Below, one piece after another: positions 1 through 7,600 of a stretch of DNA of 22,485 nt. The position numbers and the translations under genes are program-made. Location of the stretch: the IMG/VR virus record IMGVR_UViG_3300030109_004603, positions 1 through 22,485 of that record. One strand, 5' to 3'. The notes below the pieces were generated by a model. It was given only the letters and a program-made list of their open reading frames with translations. It did not search any database and had not been told where the DNA came from. The stretch is from a virus. The first letter of the stretch is position 1. Every line of letters starts with the position of its first letter.

Positions 1-756
1 ATGTCAGAGAATGGTTTCTTTAGATACACAGGTAAACTAGAATCATTACCATGTTTAGTTGAGGATCATGTATTTGACGATATCAATACAATTCCAAAAC
101 AACATATTAATGCAGGTTTGAATAATTTGTTTGGTGAAGTGATGTGGTTCTATCCTAACTCTGGATCAGGAACAGTAAATAGAATGGTTGCATATAATTA
201 TCTAGATTCAAGCCCCGAAAGACCAGTGTGGACTGTTGGCACATTGGCGAGAACAGCGTGGCAAGATTCAGCTGTTTTTGGTAAACCACATGCAACAGAA
301 TATGATACAAGTTCTAATGGTACATCTGGTTCTTCTACATTTGTACAAGGAAATTTAGATGGTGTTAGTTATTACTATGAACATGAAAAAGGTTTAGATC
401 AAATAAGAGAAGGTGCAACTACATCAATTACTGCAAGCATTGAATCCGGAGACTTTGATATAGGTCAACAAGGACTAAATGGTGATGGTGAGTTTATGAT
501 GAAAATAAGAAGAGTGTTGCCCGACTTTCTTGCACAAACAGGAGATTCAAGAATAACATTAAATCTAAGAGATTTTCCAAACGATACACAAGCTAGTTCT
601 ACATTAGGTCCATTTACAATAACAAGCGGTACACAAAAAATAGATACACGTGCAAGAGCTAGACAGATATCTTTAAAAGTAGAAAATACTAGCACCAGTC
701 AGTTTTGGAAGTTAGGAACATTTAGAATAGATTATCAACCAGATGGTAGAAGATAA
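1..756 (+). CDS. P22 gp10-like tail/DNA-stabilisation protein, C-terminal part
   Basis: Virion protein that would sit in the tail or portal-tail junction of a short-tailed phage. The visible part reads like the C-terminal half of P22 gp10-type 'packaged DNA stabilisation' proteins: an opening SENGFF segment, a VEDHVFDDIN segment, aromatic stretches (EVMWFYPN, TAWQDSAVF) and the ending FRIDYQPDGRR. The recognition is from memory of the family, not a search. The frame is open at base 1, and related proteins are usually about twice this length, so the ATG at base 1 is probably an internal Met and the gene starts upstream of the window. The stop overlaps the next start (TAATG). The late-operon position ahead of internal virion genes fits. 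Another structural or tail-hub role is possible. Confidence 0.6.
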   Translation: MSENGFFRYTGKLESLPCLVEDHVFDDINTIPKQHINAGLNNLFGEVMWFYPNSGSGTVNRMVAYNYLDSSPERPVWTVGTLARTAWQDSAVFGKPHATEYDTSSNGTSGSSTFVQGNLDGVSYYYEHEKGLDQIREGATTSITASIESGDFDIGQQGLNGDGEFMMKIRRVLPDFLAQTGDSRITLNLRDFPNDTQASSTLGPFTITSGTQKIDTRARARQISLKVENTSTSQFWKLGTFRIDYQPDGRR

Positions 757-890
757 TGCCACTAAATAAAAAAGGTAAAAAGATAATGAGTTCCATGAAA
801 AAACAATATGGTAAGAAACGTGGTGAACAAGTATTTTATGCATCGTTAAATAAGAAAAAAATTAAAGGAGTTAAAACAAAAAGTGGCTAG
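756..890 (+). CDS. Small basic phage protein (44 aa), unknown function
   Basis: A 44-residue, Lys-rich protein starting MPLNKKGKKIMSSMKKQYGK and ending in GVKTKSG. The ATG overlaps the TAA of the previous gene (TAATG), which supports translational coupling. The motif KxMKKQYGxKxGExVFYAxxN resembles small proteins that I recall next to structural genes in many marine phages. It could bind nucleic acid or act in assembly, but no function is known to me. The gene ends inside the start of the following GTG-initiated gene. Confidence 0.65.
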   Translation: MPLNKKGKKIMSSMKKQYGKKRGEQVFYASLNKKKIKGVKTKSG

Positions 891-1047
891 AATAGTACAA
901 GCATTAACACAACCAGCAGAAGATTACGATCAACAAATACAACAATCGTTTGTTAGAGATGTAGATAGTATTGTGCAAAAACTAAATACTACCTATCAAC
1001 AAGATTTAAAAGACGAGGCAGAAGCGGAGGCATACTTCTTTGGCTAA
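883..1047 (+). CDS. Small acidic/polar phage protein (54 aa), GTG start
   Basis: A 54-residue protein from GTG at 883 (VARIVQALTQPAEDY) to TAA at 1045-1047. AAGGAG at 865-870 lies 12 nt upstream, a little far but usable. The C-terminal part (VQKLNTTYQQDLKDEAEAEAYFFG) follows a pattern I have seen in marine phage genomes, a tail-side small gene with LN-x2-Y-x4-K-[DE]E-x-EA-x-[FY]F near the C-terminus. It overlaps the preceding gene by 8 nt and the following TTG-initiated gene by 8 nt. No enzymatic motif is visible. A role in virion assembly is inferred only from position. Confidence 0.6.
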   Translation: MARIVQALTQPAEDYDQQIQQSFVRDVDSIVQKLNTTYQQDLKDEAEAEAYFFG

Positions 1048-1381
1048 TTCATTCGTAAATAAAAAGGTAGATTTAACAACTACGTCAACAACAACACTAT
1101 ATACAGTGCCTTCAGCAACTACCGCTATTATAAAATCTATATTGGTATCTGAAGACTCTGGTAATGCTGACACCATAACAGTGACTATTACTGATGCATC
1201 GGACGCTGTATTCAGCCTTTTTAAAACAAAGTCTATATCCGCCAATGGCACAACAGAATTATTATCAGCACCTTTAGTATTAGAAGAAAGTGAAGTATTA
1301 AAAGTGGCTGCAGCGACAGCTAATAGACTACATGTAGTCCTCTCGGCCTTACAATCTAAGCCTAGAGAGGTTACAACATAG
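1040..1381 (+). CDS. Putative beta-rich virion protein (113 aa), TTG start
   Basis: A 113-residue protein initiated at TTG 1040, with GGAGG at 1026-1030 nine bases upstream; no ATG or GTG suits the N-terminus better. The sequence is rich in Thr, Ser and Val (TSTTTLYTVPSATTAIIKSI; LLSAPLVLEESEVLKVAA) with alternating hydrophobic and polar residues, as in a beta-sandwich of the kind used in phage head decoration or tail fibre domains. It has no Cys and no signal peptide. It lies between the gp10-like gene and the large internal virion genes, so a minor structural role is likely but inferred. It overlaps the previous gene by 8 nt. Confidence 0.65.
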   Translation: MANSFVNKKVDLTTTSTTTLYTVPSATTAIIKSILVSEDSGNADTITVTITDASDAVFSLFKTKSISANGTTELLSAPLVLEESEVLKVAAATANRLHVVLSALQSKPREVTT

Positions 1382-1390
1382 TCTTGATTT

Positions 1391-1436
1391 ACTTGTTAAA
1401 ACCAAGTATTAATGTAAATTCAGGTGCAATCCCTGC
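1391..1436 (+). other. Two adjacent small hairpins in a 100-nt gap
   Basis: The gap 1382-1486 is the longest non-coding stretch of the structural module. It holds two stem-loops with 7-nt loops: ACTTG/CAAGT at 1391-1395 and 1403-1407, and CAGG/CCTG at 1421-1424 and 1432-1435 around TGCAATC. The second resembles a tRNA T-arm (GGTGCAATCCC), but no D-arm, acceptor stem or CCA could be found around it. CTTG at 1383-1386 could alternatively pair with CAAG at 1403-1406. There is no T-run, so this is not a clear terminator. It may be a 5' leader structure for the following gene. Confidence 0.3.
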
Positions 1437-1444
1437 CTAAATAG

Positions 1445-1450
1445 TATAAT
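1445..1450 (+). promoter_or_regulatory. Candidate -10 box (TATAAT) ahead of the internal virion genes
   Basis: A perfect TATAAT lies 37 nt before the chosen start at 1487, in the only sizeable gap of the late module. No good -35 box is found 16-18 nt upstream (the bases there are CAGGTGCA) and there is no extended TG. A separate TTGACA at 1458-1463 is downstream of this box and has only a poor partner. In AT-rich DNA such a match is easily fortuitous. Confidence 0.25.
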
Positions 1451-1486
1451 AAAACAATTGACACATATATGATTAACAGAGGTAAA

Positions 1487-2626
1487 ATGCCAAGACAGTT
1501 GCGTAATAAAGGCGGGATAACAAACGTTACTCCTAGAACAAATTTTTTTCTTGGTGGTATTAAAAAAAGATTAAGAAAACTTATACCCAACGAACTATCG
1601 AGTATTGCAGTCAAAGCTGCACCTTTCGTTGCACCATTCAATCCAGCCATCGCAGCGGCTATGGCAGGTATAGGTGGATTTGACAGAACAGGTAGAATAG
1701 GTTCTTCATTAAAATCTGCAGCATTAACTTATGGCGGCGGACAACTTGCTAGACAGTTAGGTGGAGCAGACTTACAAGGTAATCCATTTAAACAAGGTGG
1801 CGCATTTAGAGGTGGGCTGGAAGGATTAAAATCTGGTTTTAGTTCACCATTAAGTACAGGGAATATGGAAAAAGTTTTTGGTAAAGCAAGTGTCAAAGGC
1901 GTTCCTGATGCAATAAGTGGTGGAGGAACTGAAGGTATACTTAGTAAACTAGGTTTAACTGAAGGAGCAGGATCATTAAAACTAACAGGGCTTGGTAAGA
2001 TATCAGCTGCAAGTTTAGCTAGTTACTTTGTAGCAAAAGGCGCTACACCAGATGAAGCACAAAACTTAGCTAAGGATGTGTACAGAGGTAAAGGCATTGG
2101 TTTTGATCAAATAAGAGCAGACCTAGAAAAATACAAAAGCGGTGAATTTAGTCAAGCAGATATGTTTGATAAAAACTATAGATTTTTAACTCCTAGAAGT
2201 TTTCTTGCAAAAGACGGTGGTAAACCTAAAGATAAAATTATTATACCTCCTAAAAAACCTAAGTTAATGACTGAAGAAGAATTAGAAAAAAAATACCCAG
2301 GACTAGCTAGAGGTGAGATATATGATTATGAAAAGAAAAAAGCTGAGGCTAAAAAGAATAAAAAAGCAAACGGTGGTATCATGAGTATGCCAACAGGTAA
2401 AATGAGAAAAAATAGTGCTGGTGTTATGGAAAGAGACTATAGAGATGAAGGTGGTTTTGTGCCAGTGGGTGTTAAAGAAAAAGCAGATGATGTACCAGCT
2501 ATGTTATCTAAGAACGAATTTGTAATGACGGCTGACGCGGTTCGAGGAGCGGGCAACGGGAGCATTGATAAAGGAGCACAGAAGATGTATAACACGATGA
2601 AAAGATTAGAAGGAATGGTAAAATAA
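1487..2626 (+). CDS. Putative internal virion protein with C-terminal DDVPAMLS motif
   Basis: A 379-residue structural or ejected virion protein. I chose ATG 1487 because AGAGG at 1478-1482 sits 4 nt upstream; an in-frame ATG at 1469 would add six residues but has no ribosome site. The N-terminus is basic (MPRQLRNKGG), followed by an Ala/Gly-rich hydrophobic stretch around residues 40-65, a Gly-rich middle and a Lys-rich segment near 275-300. The end carries ADDVPAMLSKNEFVMTADAV followed by RGAGNG and a short helix. This 'D-x-[VI]PAMLSxxEFVM' block is a recurrent signature of phage virion proteins, known to me mainly from marine phages. It overlaps the next gene by one base (TAATG). Its exact virion location is unknown. 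Confidence 0.65.
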   Translation: MPRQLRNKGGITNVTPRTNFFLGGIKKRLRKLIPNELSSIAVKAAPFVAPFNPAIAAAMAGIGGFDRTGRIGSSLKSAALTYGGGQLARQLGGADLQGNPFKQGGAFRGGLEGLKSGFSSPLSTGNMEKVFGKASVKGVPDAISGGGTEGILSKLGLTEGAGSLKLTGLGKISAASLASYFVAKGATPDEAQNLAKDVYRGKGIGFDQIRADLEKYKSGEFSQADMFDKNYRFLTPRSFLAKDGGKPKDKIIIPPKKPKLMTEEELEKKYPGLARGEIYDYEKKKAEAKKNKKANGGIMSMPTGKMRKNSAGVMERDYRDEGGFVPVGVKEKADDVPAMLSKNEFVMTADAVRGAGNGSIDKGAQKMYNTMKRLEGMVK

Positions 2627-3537
2627 TGGCTGAAACAGTAACAAGAACATTACCCGCACAGTTTATAGAAGATCTGGGTAGAGACTACGGAACACAACTA
2701 GCAGCGTTAACAGCGTTACCAGTTGACACAACTAAATTTGCACCAACAGTTGCAGCACAAGATGCTCTACAAACAGCAGCATACCAACAAGCAACTGATC
2801 CAACTAAAGGTTTAGGAGCATTTCAACCCTTTTTAACAAAAGCCGAGACAGCTGCAGATGCAGCAACAGGATTAACAGGCACAGGTGCGGGAGCAGCAAC
2901 TCAAGCTGGTTCTATACAATCTTACATGTCGCCTTACCAACAAGATGTTATTGATACAACGCTAACTGAATTTGATAGACAAACACAAGCACAGCAAGCT
3001 CAACAATCAGCAAGAGCATTAGGTGTGCCAGGTGCATTTGGTGGAGGTAGAGAAGGTGTGTTACAAGCAGAGTTTTTAGCTAACCAAGCTAGAAACAGAG
3101 CAGGTATTCAAGCTAACTTATTACAACAAGGATTTAAAGAAGCGGCAGCTAGAAGACAACAAGACTTTGCTAATCAACAAGCGATTGCAACACAGCAAGC
3201 AACATTAGGTGGTGGGTTACAAAACTTAGTGCAACAACAAATATCTGGTTTAGGAAGATTAGGTGGCATACAACAATCTCAACAACAAGCTATTGAAGAC
3301 GCAGCAAGACAAACTGCACAAACACAAGCTTACGAACCATATCAAAGATTAGGCACATACGGCACAGGAGTTGCACAATTAATTTCTGGATACCCTGGAC
3401 AAACACAAATAGCACAAACACCACAAGCTAGTCCGTTACAAACTGCATTAGGTTTAGGTGCAGGTATTGCAGGTATCTATGGAGGACTAACAGGTAAAAA
3501 TCCTTTTGCACCAATTGCTAAAACATTAGGATTTTAA
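2626..3537 (+). CDS. Gln/Ala-rich internal virion (DNA ejection-like) protein
   Basis: A 303-residue protein dominated by Ala, Gln, Gly and Thr with long amphipathic helices. Around residues 104-150 it has YMSPYQQDVIDTTLTEFDRQ followed by a repeated QAQQ tract and ALGVPGAFGGGREGVLQAE. The block 'YMSPYQ...GAFGGxR...A' is a familiar feature of phage ejection or internal core proteins (the P22 gp7 / T7 gp14 type role); assignment to a specific one is not possible here. The C-terminal 40 residues contain a Gly-rich hydrophobic stretch (LGLGAGIAGIYGGL) that could insert in a membrane. The start overlaps the upstream stop, and GAAGGAATGG lies just ahead. Probably co-assembled with its neighbours. 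Confidence 0.65.
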   Translation: MAETVTRTLPAQFIEDLGRDYGTQLAALTALPVDTTKFAPTVAAQDALQTAAYQQATDPTKGLGAFQPFLTKAETAADAATGLTGTGAGAATQAGSIQSYMSPYQQDVIDTTLTEFDRQTQAQQAQQSARALGVPGAFGGGREGVLQAEFLANQARNRAGIQANLLQQGFKEAAARRQQDFANQQAIATQQATLGGGLQNLVQQQISGLGRLGGIQQSQQQAIEDAARQTAQTQAYEPYQRLGTYGTGVAQLISGYPGQTQIAQTPQASPLQTALGLGAGIAGIYGGLTGKNPFAPIAKTLGF

Positions 3538-3539
3538 TT

Positions 3540-4664
3540 ATGTCTAGAACTTTAACAAGACCAATGTTTAGAAAAGGTGGTGAAGTAAAAAGATCTAACT
3601 ACATGGGTGGTGGTATGACTGGTATTATGTCAGGTATTACACCTGATGCAGGACTAACACCTAGAACTGGTTTTCAAGAAGGAACTAAACCAGGGTTTTT
3701 TAGAAGTATATTAAATGCAATAAATCCTACCTCAGGAGATGTAATTCAACGTATACAAAAAAGAGAAGAGGAGCCATCTTTAATTGAAACTGTGTTTGCA
3801 CCTGCTCCATTAGAGTTTAGAACACAAGCAGAAGCTGATGCATATCTTGCATCTAACCCAGAATACTCTGGTGAAATTAAAATATTAGATACGGGCCAAA
3901 CAATAAACACTAAAGTACCTACAAAAACTCCAGAAGGATCTACTGCAAATATTCCTGGCACACCTATTGTTCCAAATCCTGATGCGGGAACACTTAAACA
4001 AAAAATAACTGTAGATAAAGATGACACTCCTTCAGATCAAGATACTATTAAAAGTTATATAGATATGTTTCAACAAGCTTTTGGTGATGACGAAGAAACC
4101 ACTAATAGAGAAAAATATTTAGAATTAGCTAGATTTGGAGCTAATGTGTTAGCTCAACCAGGAGGTGATTTAGTTGGAACTGTAGGTAAAGCAGCCTCCT
4201 CTAGTATCGAGGGATTAGCTAAAACCGCAGCAGCTAAAAAAGCTGGAGACAGGGAGATTAAACTTGCAGCTGTAAAAACTGCATTAAGTAAAATGGATCC
4301 TACAGAATTAGAAAAAAGATATGATTTTTTAAAAGATAAATTTCCAAATAAATCAGATATAGAAATAGCTAATATGTTAATATCAGGAGAAACCGGAAAA
4401 CTTAGAACACAAGAATCTAGAATTCAATCTATTTCAGATGCTTTAAAAGGAACTATGGAATCTGCAGTGGCTGAAAAAGTTGCTAGAAGTATAGAAGAAT
4501 CTGGAATTGGTTATAGCAAATTTAGTGTTTTACCGAAAGATAAAAAAGGAAATATAAAACCTGATACAAAAGATGGATACTATTATGATCAAGACAATGG
4601 AACTTTATATCAAATAGAAAAAGGCGAAGTAGGTGTATTAGGGGCTAAAACAGTAAGCGCATAG
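3540..4664 (+). CDS. Putative virion protein with Gly/Met-rich N-terminus
   Basis: A 374-residue protein starting two bases after the previous stop. The N-terminus (RPMFRKGGEVKRSNYMGGG, then a GIMSGI segment) resembles the NGGIMSMPTGK stretch inside the protein at 1487-2626 and is typical of marine phage structural genes I know. The middle (about 100-165) is Pro/Thr-rich and probably disordered. Residues about 185-250 form a helical Ala/Lys-rich domain (LELARFGANVLAQPGGDLVG, then many Ala and Lys). The C-terminus contains a YYYDQDNGTLYQIEKGEVGV segment, probably a small beta element. No enzyme motif is seen. A role inside the particle, perhaps ejected with the flanking proteins, is inferred from context. 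Confidence 0.6.
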   Translation: MSRTLTRPMFRKGGEVKRSNYMGGGMTGIMSGITPDAGLTPRTGFQEGTKPGFFRSILNAINPTSGDVIQRIQKREEEPSLIETVFAPAPLEFRTQAEADAYLASNPEYSGEIKILDTGQTINTKVPTKTPEGSTANIPGTPIVPNPDAGTLKQKITVDKDDTPSDQDTIKSYIDMFQQAFGDDEETTNREKYLELARFGANVLAQPGGDLVGTVGKAASSSIEGLAKTAAAKKAGDREIKLAAVKTALSKMDPTELEKRYDFLKDKFPNKSDIEIANMLISGETGKLRTQESRIQSISDALKGTMESAVAEKVARSIEESGIGYSKFSVLPKDKKGNIKPDTKDGYYYDQDNGTLYQIEKGEVGVLGAKTVSA

Positions 4665-4672
4665 GGGGTCCA

Positions 4673-7600
4673 ATGGCATATGTTGTTAAAGACAAGATCT
4701 CTTTAGAAGAGTTTAATAAACAAAACACAATTCAAAATGAAGAAGAAAATGTAGGTTTTTTTGAATCTGCGTTAGCTGGTGTTGCAACAGGTTTGTGGAA
4801 TATACCAAAAGGTTTTGTATCTTTAGGTGCTGAAATTTTTGATTTAGTTGGAGATACTGATACTGCTGAAGATGTTGAAAAATGGTTTGATGACGTTAAT
4901 CCATTTGACGACGAAGCAGAGGCTAGAACTATTGGCAAAATAACACAAGCTATTACACAAATTGCACCACTCGCTGTTTCTGGTTTTGCACTTGGTGCAA
5001 GAGCGGGAGTAACCGCTGCTAGAGGATTGGGTAGAAGAGCTGCTGTTCAAGAATTAAGAAAGTTGGGAGTAAAAGAAGGAGAAAAATTTTCTAGAGATAT
5101 AGCTCGAAGAGCACTAGCTGCTAAAAGAGCAGGTAAAAGTTTTAGTTTAACTAACGCTGGTAGAAAGATAATGGGCAAGACAACAGGCGGAATTATAGGT
5201 GGAGGCCTTGGAGAAGCCATTGTTGCTGATGAAGACATTGGAACATTGGCAGATATTGCAAAAGGCACTTCGTTAGAGCCTTACGCAATAACCATGATGG
5301 ATAGAGATACGTCTAAAGAAGGTAGAGATGAAGCGTACCGTAGATTAAAAAATAGATTAAAGTTTGGTACAGAAGGAGCATTATTTAATCTAGCTATTAT
5401 TGGCGCTGGTAGAGGTATACAAAAAATAAGAAAAGTAGATCCTAAAGGTGTTGAAGAATATGCACCTGGTTTTGTAGCAAGACAAATACAGAAAGTAAGA
5501 TTAGGTTTGTCACCTCAAGGAGGAGGTAGCCGTAAAACATTAGAAATGTTAAAGGGTTCAGAGGATACAATTAGAGCAATAGAGTTCCAAACACTAGAAG
5601 CTGCAAAAGAATTGGATAATTTAAGTAAAGAAATAATAGATCCAATAAACAACGTATTACAAAAAGAAACTGTTGATGGAAAATTTAAACCTTTAACAAA
5701 AGAAAAATTATTAGAATCTATACAAGATATTTTAGAGGGTAAAGTCAATAAAAAATTTGTAGGTCCTATGCCTAAAAATAATAAAGATTTACTTTTAAAT
5801 GCACAAAGAGGAGAGCAAGCTCTAGCTAGAATAAAAATAAATAAAGGGCAACAGCAATTATTGTCTAGTGTTCCTGATTTACAAAATCAAATAAAAGTAA
5901 TTGATGATGAATTGAGAACAATAAAATTATCTTCTTTAGATCAAGTAGACACTTTTTTAAATCAACCAAGAAGACAAAATTTATTAAAACAACGAGCTAG
6001 ATTACAAAATGAGTTACGAAGTATTCAACAAAATTTACAAGGCTCTGCTAAAGTAAAACAAAATATTTTTAAAAGAAGTGATTATCAAGTTAACGCTAGA
6101 TTAAAAAAACTACAAGACACAATGAGACAAGGCGGAGTCGATGAAAAAACAATCAAACAACTAGAAGACAGTATCATTAATATGCGTCTTGGCATGGATA
6201 ATTTATCCGGAGTTCTTATGCAGGGGGGTAAATTAACAGATGAACAGTTTAAAGGTTTTAGTAATGAAATAGGGGGTTATGTAAATTATAGATTTAAGGC
6301 TTTTGATAGATTACCTTTATTACAAAAATATAAAGTAACAGGGCAAACTAGAAAAAAAGCTTTTGATATTTTAAGAGCAAGTAGATTAAAAGCTTATGCA
6401 TTAGATGAAAAAAATTATTTTAAAGAAGGACCTAAAAAAAGTAAATTAATACCTCAAACCAAACAACAATTAGAGGCGTTAGATGAACAGATTAATAATC
6501 AAATAGATAATTTTATTAAGAAACAAGGATTAGATGTAGAAGATGTAGCTAATCCTAATTTTAAAAATGGAGTTAGATCAGAAACAGGTAAAGCAGCAAC
6601 ACCTGATGAGGTTGCTGCCGTATCTTTAAGTCCTGATATACTAACTAAAAGAGTAGCAGAACCTTGGCAAAGAGAAATATTAGGTGTTGTAAAAGATCCT
6701 AATTACACGTTTCATGCAACCACAAGCAGGCAAGCTCGTTTAGCTTTTGGTTTAAAATATATGGACGATCTTAATAAATCTTTTAGCACAGGACCTAATA
6801 AAAAAATATTTACTTATGATGAATTAGTTAAAGAATTTGGTGAAGAGGGAGCTGAACGTGTAAGTAAGGATCCTAATAAATTTAAACAAGTTAAAATAGA
6901 ACAATCACCAGAACTTTCTGGTATGTCCCCACTAGAAGGTAAGTACATTAGATCTCCAGAATATGACGCTATGTTTGATGTAACAAGCAACTGGTTAAAT
7001 AATTCAACACCTGGTCTAGCATATAGATACATGTTATTGGCACCTAAAGGTGCAGCTCAAGTTGCTAAAACAATTTTATCCCCGATAACTCACGTCAGAA
7101 ACTTTATAAGTGCGGGTGCTTTTGCGGCAGCAAATGGCGCTATATTACCAAATCTAACCGATATACAAACATTGGCTCCAAAAACATTAGGTGGAAAAGG
7201 TGTATTAGGCGATGCATATAGAATGACAGCAGGTAGAGTTTTTGGAACTTTACCAGAAGAACAAGCAAGACAATTTGCTAGGTATCAAAGACTTGGAATT
7301 GTGGGAACACAAGTAGAAGCAGGTGAAATAGCTAGACTTACAAGAGACATAGCAGGTGGTGCAACAGGAGCAAAAGCCCTAGATAAATTATCTAAACTTC
7401 CAAGCGGCGTTAGAAAAACATTTGGTAAACTACAAGAGTCTTACATTGCAGAAGATGACTTTTGGAAAATTACAACATTTGAATTAGAAAGAAACAGACA
7501 TTCAAGTATATTAAATAAACTAGGGATTAACAAAGCAAACTATAGATCGGTGTTAGAGGAAAACTCTCCAAGGGGTAATTATTTTAGAAAAAAAGTTGCA

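Noticed and set aside
1381-1440. SAM-II or cobalamin riboswitch-like segment
   Set aside because: Only short stretches resemble these; the conserved core boxes are missing, and a virion gene downstream makes such control unlikely.
1365-1444. Complete tRNA gene around the T-arm-like hairpin
   Set aside because: No 7-bp acceptor stem, D-arm or CCA found; T-loop has TGC instead of TTC.
1458-1488. TTGACA with TAAAAT as a promoter
   Set aside because: Spacer is 19 nt and the would-be -10 overlaps the likely start codon at 1487, so it could not drive this gene.
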